A stretch of DNA of 32,970 bases, taken from Planctomycetota bacterium (GTDB lineage Bacteria; Planctomycetota; JAJSAM01). The notes under the pieces are model-generated. The model was not told the DNA's origin. It worked only from the letters and a program-made list of their open reading frames with translations, and did no database searches. This document shows, in pieces, positions 24,531 to 32,970 of this stretch. The stretch lies in assembly GCA_025459285.1 (NCBI GenBank), contig JALOQY010000013.1:1-32970 (forward strand), in the 5' to 3' direction. Each line of letters opens with the position of its first letter. The stretch's first letter is position 1. The position numbers and the translations under genes are program-made.

Positions 24531-24838
24531 TTGCCGCCTCCCTTCGACTGCGCCTCCAGGACGAGAAGCTCCATGGCCCGCTCGATCGGGATCCGCACGA
24601 GGCCCTTCTCGCGATCCGCATAGCCGTAGCTCGCGAGCTTCTCCTCCTGCTCCTCGATCGTCTGCCGGAGTTCCTCCGCTGGACCGGAGGCGGCCTTCCG
24701 GGCCAGTTCCCCCTCGGTGGCGGAGTTGAAGAGCGCGGTCAGGGCGATCACGGTCGCCACCGTGAGCAGGATGCCCACGGCGCCCACCGCGAGGATCTTC
24801 CCGACCTTCGTCTCGTCCTGGGGTCGTTCGGTGTCCAT
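24527..24838 (-). CDS. Small single-span membrane protein in the act-cox operon
   Basis: 103 residues. A short polar N-terminus (MDTERPQDETK) precedes one membrane helix, VGKILAVGAVGILLTVATVI ALTALF. A charged, probably coiled-coil stretch follows (LRQTIEEQEEKLASYGYADR), then the tail VRIPIERAMELLVLEAQSKG. The IPIERAMELLV motif is, from memory, a recurring end of small proteins in act-cox loci, but I cannot assign a named subunit. The start is 1 nt after the actF stop, and the stop overlaps SCO1. Its position suggests an accessory subunit or assembly factor linking complex III and the oxidase. Confidence 0.82.
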   Translation of the reverse strand: MDTERPQDETKVGKILAVGAVGILLTVATVIALTALFNSATEGELARKAASGPAEELRQTIEEQEEKLASYGYADREKGLVRIPIERAMELLVLEAQSKGGGK

Positions 24839-24839
24839 C

Positions 24840-26006
24840 TCAGAGGTTCTCGAAGGAAAGGGCCTCGGGGAGGCGCGGGTCGCGCGCCGGCAGCAGTGCG
24901 GTCTTCGACATGCGGAAGAGCAGGGCCGCCACGAAGAGCCCGCCGATCCCGAAGAAGCAGAAGACCTCGGCGAGCCCGAATTCGGTGGAGACGATGAAGA
25001 AGCAGTCGAGGAACCGGCCCACCAGGATCCACGCGGCGATCCCCGCAAGCAGGGCGGGCGTGCGCTTCGGCCGGCGTGGCAGCAGCGCGAGGAACGGCAG
25101 TGCGAACTGGCCGAGGACGAGGAAGAGCCCGATCCCCGCCGCGGAGCCGTGCTGGCGGTCGAGGTACCACCGCGTCTCCTCCGGGATGTTCGCGTACCAG
25201 ATCAGCATGTACTGGGAGAACGCGATGTAGGCCCAGAAGACGAGGTAGCCGAAGAGCTGCTTCCCCATGTCGTGGTAGTGCTCGGTCGTCACCGAGCGGG
25301 TGAGCCGGCCGGAGGATTGGAGGAGGTACACCGCGATCACGAGGACCGCGAAGAAGGCCACGAGACCGCCGGAGAAGTAGTAGACGCCGAAGATCGTGGA
25401 GAACCAGTGCGGGTCCCGGGACATCAGGAGGTCGAAGGCCGCCATGGTCACCGTCAGCGCGTAGAGGATCATCGCCGCTGGTGCGAACCGCTGCATCCGG
25501 TGGGTGAGCGCGACGTCGCCGGAGGCGTCCTGGCGCGCGGAGTTCGCGAGGAAGAAGCGTGAAAGCACGACCCAGACGGCGAAGCAGATGCCGGCCCGGG
25601 CGGTGAAGAACGCCGGGTCGAGCCACGCACTCTTCTCCCGAAGGAGCGGGTCTTCACCGGGGTGGGTCCAGTGGTAGAGGTCGGAGAGGCCCACGATCAC
25701 CGGCACGAAGAGCACGGCGAGGGGGAGCACGTTCGCGGCGAGATTCTCCGCGATCCGCCGCACCGTGACGCTCCAGCCGGAGCGCGTCAGATGCTGGATC
25801 AGGACGAAGAAGAGCGCGCCCAGCGAGATCGAGAGCCAGAAGGCGAGGCTTGCGAGGTAGCCGGCGAGGAACCGCGGGAAGCCCTCGATCAGGACGCCGG
25901 CGCCGAGGGCGGCGACGCCCACGAACGCGCAGGCGATCGCCGGGACGACCATGCCCCGGCCGATCCGGATCTCATCGTCGGGGATGGCCACGTGGGTCGC
26001 TTTCAT
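24840..26006 (-). CDS. actF: Alternative complex III subunit ActF
   Basis: 388 residues and about ten membrane helices. Landmarks: FLAGYLASLAFWLSISLGAL FFVLIQHLTRSGWSV, HWTHPGEDPLLREKSAWLDP, ALTVTMAAFDLLMSRDPHWF STIFGVYYFSGG, FGYLVFWAYIAFSQYMLIWY ANIPEET, and FLDCFFIVSTEFGL. Together these are distinctive of ActF, the NrfD-like membrane subunit that pairs with ActC in alternative complex III. The LTRSGW, SRDPHWFST and QYMLIWYANIPEE signatures make the call secure. The ATG at 26006 overlaps the actE stop (ATGA). The frame is open upstream, but that part is antisense-like. Confidence 0.95.
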   Translation of the reverse strand: MKATHVAIPDDEIRIGRGMVVPAIACAFVGVAALGAGVLIEGFPRFLAGYLASLAFWLSISLGALFFVLIQHLTRSGWSVTVRRIAENLAANVLPLAVLFVPVIVGLSDLYHWTHPGEDPLLREKSAWLDPAFFTARAGICFAVWVVLSRFFLANSARQDASGDVALTHRMQRFAPAAMILYALTVTMAAFDLLMSRDPHWFSTIFGVYYFSGGLVAFFAVLVIAVYLLQSSGRLTRSVTTEHYHDMGKQLFGYLVFWAYIAFSQYMLIWYANIPEETRWYLDRQHGSAAGIGLFLVLGQFALPFLALLPRRPKRTPALLAGIAAWILVGRFLDCFFIVSTEFGLAEVFCFFGIGGLFVAALLFRMSKTALLPARDPRLPEALSFENL

Positions 26007-26644
26007 CGGAGCGCCTCCCGGTACTCCGGAGGAACATCGGCCTCGGTGGCGTGTTGGCTGCGTCGGAGCGCGAGGACGTAGGCCACGATCGCCCAGCGGT
26101 CCGGAATCGGGATCTGGGGGCCGTAGGCCGGCATGTTCCGGATGCCCGTGCGGATCGTGTTGTAGAGATGGCCGGGGGGGCGGGAGAACGCCGGCTCCGC
26201 GTGGAGGTCGCTCGGCGGCGTCCACGTGCCCTCCTCCAGCGATTCGGCGCGGAGCGCGACGGGACCGCGGCCGTCGCCGGTGAGTCCGTGGCACGTTGCG
26301 CAGAAGATGCCGAACCGCTCGCGGCCCCGTGCGAGGAGGTCGGCGGTGATCGGGACGGGGACCTCGGCCACGAATGCCTCACCGACCTTGCCGAGGGTCA
26401 CGGCGTCGTCCGGGAGGAGTTCCCCGCGGGCCACGGTGCCGGGGATCGGATGGCGCATCGCGCGGCCGTCGGCGAAGACCGGGTTTCCCTGCTGAGCCTT
26501 GAACTTCGGCTGGGCGTCCATGTCGAAGAAGAGGTGAACGGCCGGCTTCTTCGACTTCGAGACCCTCGCGTTCAGGGCGAAGGCGAGCGGGACGAACGTG
26601 GCCGCCACGAGGACCGCCACGATGGGTTTCACGAAGCGCGGCAT
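26003..26644 (-). CDS. actE: Alternative complex III subunit ActE, monohaem cytochrome c
   Basis: 213 residues. An N-terminal membrane or lipid anchor region (VKPIVAVLVAATFVPLAFAL) is followed by a cytochrome c fold with one haem site, RFGIFCATCHGLTGDGRGPV, and a likely methionine ligand in IRTGIRNMPAYGPQIPIPDR. The segment MDAQPKFKAQQGNPVFADGR is typical of ActE. It probably passes electrons from the ActA/ActB haems to the oxidase. No Cys is placed for a lipobox, so it seems anchored by the helix. The ATG is 1 nt after the actCD stop, with GGAGGG 8 nt upstream. Confidence 0.94.
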   Translation of the reverse strand: MPRFVKPIVAVLVAATFVPLAFALNARVSKSKKPAVHLFFDMDAQPKFKAQQGNPVFADGRAMRHPIPGTVARGELLPDDAVTLGKVGEAFVAEVPVPITADLLARGRERFGIFCATCHGLTGDGRGPVALRAESLEEGTWTPPSDLHAEPAFSRPPGHLYNTIRTGIRNMPAYGPQIPIPDRWAIVAYVLALRRSQHATEADVPPEYREALR

Positions 26645-26645
26645 G

Positions 26646-28627
26646 TCAGCGGCCCTCCGCGGGGTGCTCGGCGAGGTACTCGACCGAAAGCGGGGACAGC
26701 GAGGCCAGGAACGGCCCGGTCCTCTCCGCCGAGAACCTCGGATCGGCGGCGTCGATGCCCACGAAGAAGCGGTCCTTCGTCACCCGCCGGAAGCGCTCGG
26801 AGAGGAACGACGGGTGCCAGAAGCGGGGGAGGCGATTCGCCGCGAGCATGCCGAAGAAGGCTCCGAAGGCCGCGAAGAGGATCGTCAGCTCGAAGCTCAC
26901 CGGGATCGCCGCGGGCAGCCCGAAGAGCGGTTTCCCGGAGATGATGAAGGGGTAGTCCACGGCGTTCGTGAACCACTGGAGGGCGAGCCCCAGGGCCGCG
27001 CCGGACAGGCCGCCGCCAAAGACGAGGAGCGGCAGGCGCGAGCGCCGGATCCCCATGGCCCGGTCGAGCCCGTGGACCGGGAACGGGGAGTAGGCGTCGA
27101 AGTCCCGGTAGCCCTCCTCCCGGACCCTCCCGCAGGCGATCCGGAAGGTCTCGGGGTCCGCGAACTCCGCGACCGCGCCGAGGCAGCCGGCGGGGACCGG
27201 GGGGACCTCGGGGCGGGCGGCCGGCGCCGGCTCCGGTTCGGGGAGGATCGCCTTCACCTCCGCCATGGCCATCATGGGGAGCCACCGCACGAACAGGAGG
27301 AACAGGTGGAAGAAGAGGCCGAACGTCCCGAGGAAGGTGAGCCAGTCCACCCAGGTCGGTGTGTAGTGACCCCAGGAACTCGGCAGGAAGTCCCGGGAGA
27401 GCGAGGTCGTGACGATCACGAACCGCTCGAACCACATGCCGATGTTCACGAGGATGGCGATCACGAACAGCGCCTTGACGTTCTTCCGGATGCGGCGGCT
27501 CCAGAGGAACTGCGGGACGAAGACGTTGCAGAAGACCATCGACCAGTAGGCCCACGAGTAGGGGCCGAGGGCGCGGTTGAGGAACGCGAACCGCTCGTAG
27601 GCGTTGCCGGAGTACCACGCCATGAACAGCTCGATCGAGTAGGCGAAGCCCACGATGGAGCCGGTGACGAGGATGATCCGGGCGATGTTGTCGAGGTGCC
27701 GGGCGGTGACGAAGCTCTCGAGGGAGAACCACTTCCGCGCCGGGATGATGAGCATCAGCACCATCGCGAAGCCGCTGAAGATCGCGCCGACCACGAAGTA
27801 CGGCGGGAAGATGGTGGTGTGCCAGCCGGGGATCTGCGAGACCGCGAAGTCGAAGCTCACCACGGAGTGGACGGAGAGCACGAGGGGCGTGGCGAGCGCG
27901 GCGAGGAGCAGGTAGGCCACCTCGTAGCGGTGCCAGTGCCGGTGCGAGCCGCGCCAGCCGAGGGAGAAGAGGCCGTAGGCGATGCGCTTCACCTTCGTGG
28001 TCGCGCGGTCCCGGAGGCTCGCGAGGTCCGGGATCATCCCCATGTACCAGAAGAGCAGCGACACCGTGGCGTAGGTGCCCACGGCGAAGACGTCCCAGAC
28101 CAGGGGGCTCCGGAAGTTCGGCCACATGCCCATCTGGTTCGGAAGCGGGAAGACCCAGTAGAGCATCCAGACGCGCCCCACGTGGATCGCCGGGAAGATG
28201 CCGGCGCACATGACGGCGAAGATCGTCATGGCCTCGGCGAAGCGGTTGATGCTCGTGCGCCACTTCTGTCGGAAGAGGAACAGGATCGCGGAGATCAGCG
28301 TGCCGGCGTGGCCGATGCCCACCCAGAAGACGAAGTTGATGATCGCGAAGCCCCAGCCCACCGGCCGGTTGATGCCCCACACCCCGAGCCCGGTGAAGAC
28401 GAGGTAGCCGATCATCAGGAGGAGCAGCGTCACGAGGCCGCCGGAAGCGAGGAAGGCGATCTTCCAGGCGGTCGGGGTCTCCTTCCGCTCGGCGATCCCG
28501 CAGATCGCGTCGGTCACCGAGGCGTAGTCGTGGCCGTCGAGGACGAGGTCCGCGCGGCGGGCCGGGTCCTCGACGGTGTTGTCGCGGGATGGGGAGGTGT
28601 CGCGGGAGACGGGCACGACGGACGCGG

Positions 28628-28631
<4 letters not shown>
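26646..28631 (-). CDS. actCD: Fused alternative complex III subunits ActC and ActD
   Basis: 661 residues. Residues about 1-455 are the NrfD-like quinone-binding membrane protein ActC ([84 protein letters not shown], and [20 protein letters not shown]). A Pro/Ala/Glu-rich linker ([18 protein letters not shown]) lies near 460-475. The C-terminal part is ActD (DUF3341): [40 protein letters not shown], two helices, [20 protein letters not shown], and a final [16 protein letters not shown]. No stop separates them. In most organisms actC and actD are separate genes. The GTG at 28631 overlaps the actB stop and follows GGAGGT. Confidence 0.95.
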
Positions 28632-31479
<2,848 letters not shown>

Positions 31480-31483
<4 letters not shown>

Positions 31484-32151
31484 CGGTGGCACGTGGAGCA
31501 GTCGGTGGAGGGGTCCACGCCGAGTTCCCGCCGGATCCGCTCGCCGGTCTCCCGGGCGTCGCCGTCGGGCATCCAGTCCATCTTCGTCACCGCTTCCGGG
31601 GGCCGGAGCCAGGGGGCGGGATCGCGATGGCAGTCGAGGCACCAGCCCATGGAGAGCGGCTCGTGCTGGTACACGACCTCCATCCGGTCCACGCGGCCGT
31701 GGCAGGAGACGCAGCCCACGCCCCGCCGCACATGGGCCTCGTGGCTGAAGTAGGCGTAGTCCGGCAGGTCGTGGACCCGGACCCAGCGGATCGGGAGGCC
31801 GGTCCGGTGGCTCGAGAAGACCGGGGCGAGCTTCTCGCTCGTCGTGCGGACCGTGGCGTGGCAGTTCATGCAGGTCGCGGTGGGGGGGACGGCGGCGTGG
31901 GACGAGGATTCCACGCCGTCGTGGCAGTACCGGCAGTCGATACCCAGTTCGCCGGCGTGGAGCCGATGGCTGTAGGCGACGGGCTGATCGGGCTGGTAGC
32001 CGACGTTCAGCGTCGAGGGGGAACCCGCGTACGCGAGCATGAAGACGGCGAAGACCACGCCGCCCGCGAGCAGGAGCCCGAGGAGCTTCACGAACCGGTC
32101 GAACCACCGGGGGAAGATCGGCCCCGGGGGCGCCTGTGGAGCGTCATTCAT
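31480..32151 (-). CDS. actA: Alternative complex III subunit ActA, pentahaem cytochrome c
   Basis: 223 residues. One N-terminal membrane helix (LLGLLLAGGVVFAVFMLAYA) anchors a periplasmic domain with five CxxCH haem sites: CRYCH, CMNCH, CVSCH, CLDCH and CSTCH. Other family landmarks are QPDQPVAYSHRLHAGELGID and HDLPDYAYFSHEAHVRRGVG, whose His residues serve as distal ligands. It is the first gene of the operon and receives electrons from ActB. The leader upstream of the ATG at 32151 has only a poor Shine-Dalgarno. The frame is open further upstream, but those residues lack family character. Confidence 0.95.
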
Positions 32152-32231
32152 GGGTGCACCGAGATGGTCGGGAAGCCGCGGGAGGAGTCGGGAAACCGCG
32201 GGATCGCCCAAGTCCACACTGGAGTCCCGCG

Positions 32232-32260
32232 ATGGTATCGGCGCCGGCGACCGCGTGCAA
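32232..32260 (-). promoter_or_regulatory. Putative promoter P1 of the act-cox operon
   Basis: On the minus strand TTGCAC (32255-32260) and TACCAT (32232-32237) are 17 nt apart, the optimal spacing. The -10 box keeps TA..AT (4 of 6) and the -35 box keeps TTG (3 of 6). It would start transcription about 75 nt upstream of actA. Confidence 0.35.
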
Positions 32261-32299
32261 GAAAGGGGGAAAAAACGACACTGCGGCCGGGTCCGGCGA

Positions 32300-32364
32300 C
32301 GGGAGGGTGGGCGGGTCGCCCCTCCCGGCCCGCCATGCCCCCCCCGCGTCAGCGCGAGGGGGGC
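32300..32364 (-). other. Two strong hairpins in the leader region upstream of actA
   Basis: Hairpin 1 (32337-32364) pairs an arm of seven G/C bases plus CGCG around a TCAG tetraloop, 11 pairs with one C-A mismatch. Hairpin 2 pairs GGGAGGG (32301-32307) with CCCTCCC (32320-32326). On the minus strand a T6 tract lies about 25 nt beyond hairpin 2 (32270-32275). The pair may end transcription of the right-edge gene before the act-cox operon, or attenuate a longer transcript. The T-run is too far from the stem for a textbook terminator. Confidence 0.35.
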
Positions 32365-32400
32365 TTCAGACGGAGCCACTCCGGTGGGTCTGCACCCATT

Positions 32401-32439
32401 CTTCGGATTCGCACTTCTGATTCACTCTTCTGATTCACT
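32401..32439. repeat. Three consecutive 13-bp direct repeats upstream of actA
   Basis: CTTCGGATTCGCA, CTTCTGATTCACT and CTTCTGATTCACT lie head to tail. The last two are identical and the first differs at four bases. They overlap the putative P2 promoter, so they may be an operator with helical-phase (13-bp) spacing. Confidence 0.7.
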
Positions 32440-32445
32440 TGTCAA
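32417..32445 (-). promoter_or_regulatory. Putative promoter P2, overlapping the 13-bp repeats
   Basis: On the minus strand a perfect TTGACA (32440-32445) is followed after 17 nt by AATCAG (32417-32422, 3 of 6). The spacer and -10 lie inside the 13-bp repeats. If used, the transcript would carry both hairpins in its leader. Confidence 0.3.
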
Positions 32446-32578
32446 AGATCGGTACCACTTCAGGCTGCGCGCCTCCGGCCGTATTCCGCTTCCCGGGTGG
32501 CCGTCGCCGACCGCCTCCGGCTCCGGCTGCCCTGCCCGGCCGGCCAGGGCTCGAGCGTCCCCGGTCCCCGGCGCATGG

Positions 32579-32785
32579 TCAGGGCGTCGCTTGCCCGGCC
32601 TCCTCCCGGTGACTTCTGCCGGTTCTCGGATCCGGGGTGCACGATCCCGCCGCCGGCTGTCCCACGCATGGCACCACCGCCCCCGGTCCGGTCCCGGGTT
32701 CGCCAGGAAGACGCACCGGTCTCCGAAGCCGCCGTCGCGCGCCGCCGGTCTCCGAACCGCGCCGCGGGTCATTCACCCGGCGCAT
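32579..32785 (-). CDS. Doubtful small ORF with a good ribosome-binding site
   Basis: 68 codons starting at ATG (32785), preceded by GGGAGGTG at a 5-nt spacing. The product is Arg/Pro/Gly-rich (starts MRRVNDPRRGSETGG) with no recognisable family, and it overlaps the tail of the right-edge frame. High GC makes chance ORFs frequent, so the only support is the Shine-Dalgarno. The rest of 32440-32578 shows nothing identifiable. Confidence 0.15.
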   Translation of the reverse strand: MRRVNDPRRGSETGGARRRLRRPVRLPGEPGTGPGAVVPCVGQPAAGSCTPDPRTGRSHREEAGQATP

Positions 32786-32970
32786 GCGTACACCTCCCGT
32801 TCTTCGGCGATCGCGGTGGGTGGTCCACGGCTCCCGGTGCCGCCGGTTTCAGAGCCGGCGATCGCTCCTCCGCCGGCGCCCCCGGCTGATGCGGCGCCCT
32901 CCCCGGCGACATCCACCCGCCGCGTGTCGTCCATCCCCTCCGTCACCCACCGCTCCCGGACCATCTTCAG
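32773..32970 (-). CDS. Probable C-terminal tail of a gene cut by the right edge
   Basis: A minus-strand frame enters from the right edge and ends with TGA at 32773. It reads LKMVRERWVTEGMDDTRRVD, then a Gly/Ala-rich stretch, and ends AIAEEREVYACAG. Codon third positions are mostly G or C, as in the neighbouring real genes. The family cannot be told from about 65 residues. If real, it lies upstream of the act-cox operon on the same strand. Confidence 0.33.
   Translation of the reverse strand: MKMVRERWVTEGMDDTRRVDVAGEGAASAGGAGGGAIAGSETGGTGSRGPPTAIAEEREVYACAG

Noticed and set aside
32422-32772. A 116-codon minus-strand frame upstream of actA
   Set aside because: The translation is Arg/Gly/Pro-rich, has no family resemblance and runs through the 13-bp repeats and the P2 promoter.

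Overview
This is a GC-rich (about 70%), gene-dense bacterial segment, most likely from a Planctomycetota genome. The clues are a DUF1549/DUF1553 + DUF1501 + PPC-domain gene trio, S23-family four-helix-bundle remnants, and an alternative complex III operon joined to an A2-type caa3 oxidase. DUF1501/DUF1553 sets also occur in Verrucomicrobiota and Acidobacteriota, so the phylum is an inference. No rRNA, tRNA or CRISPR array was seen.

Left block (87-9793, minus strand). A six-gene, translationally coupled operon (neighbours overlap by 4 nt or lie at most 12 nt apart) reads leftwards: DAHP synthase, EPSP synthase (aroA), a RidA-fold protein resembling FkbO/Hyg5/XanB2 chorismatases, a DUF1549/DUF1553 protein, a Tat-exported DUF1501 protein and a secreted PPC-domain protein. 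The last gene ends inside a tandem 36-bp repeat. A secreted prenyltransferase/terpene-cyclase-like repeat protein follows after a gap. The operon joins the first and sixth steps of the shikimate pathway to an enzyme that probably consumes chorismate.

Middle block (10429-18969, plus strand). It holds a membrane-anchored carboxypeptidase-regulatory-like protein, a YbaN/DUF454 membrane protein, a large helical protein of unknown function coupled to an HD-GYP-like phosphohydrolase, and a VIT-VWA-TPR-DUF2135 protein. The block is bracketed by two decayed copies, in opposite orientation, of one small element. The element is an S23-type four-helix-bundle ORF flanked by inverted hexanucleotide arrays, (ATCGAA)n before and (TTCGAT)n after. 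The two copies carry different internal deletions and together rebuild an almost complete protein.

Right block (19676-32151, minus strand). One respiratory operon reads leftwards: actA (pentahaem c), actB (Mo-bis-PGD-like plus FeS), a fused actC-actD, actE (monohaem c), actF, a small membrane protein, SCO1/SenC, coxII, coxI, coxIII and coxIV. This encodes quinol oxidation by alternative complex III, passed to an oxygen-reducing caa3 oxidase. The coxII gene is broken: a deletion with frameshift removes the segment between its second membrane helix and the Cu-A domain. Upstream of actA lie two putative promoters, three 13-bp direct repeats and strong hairpins, then the probable tail of another gene at the right edge.
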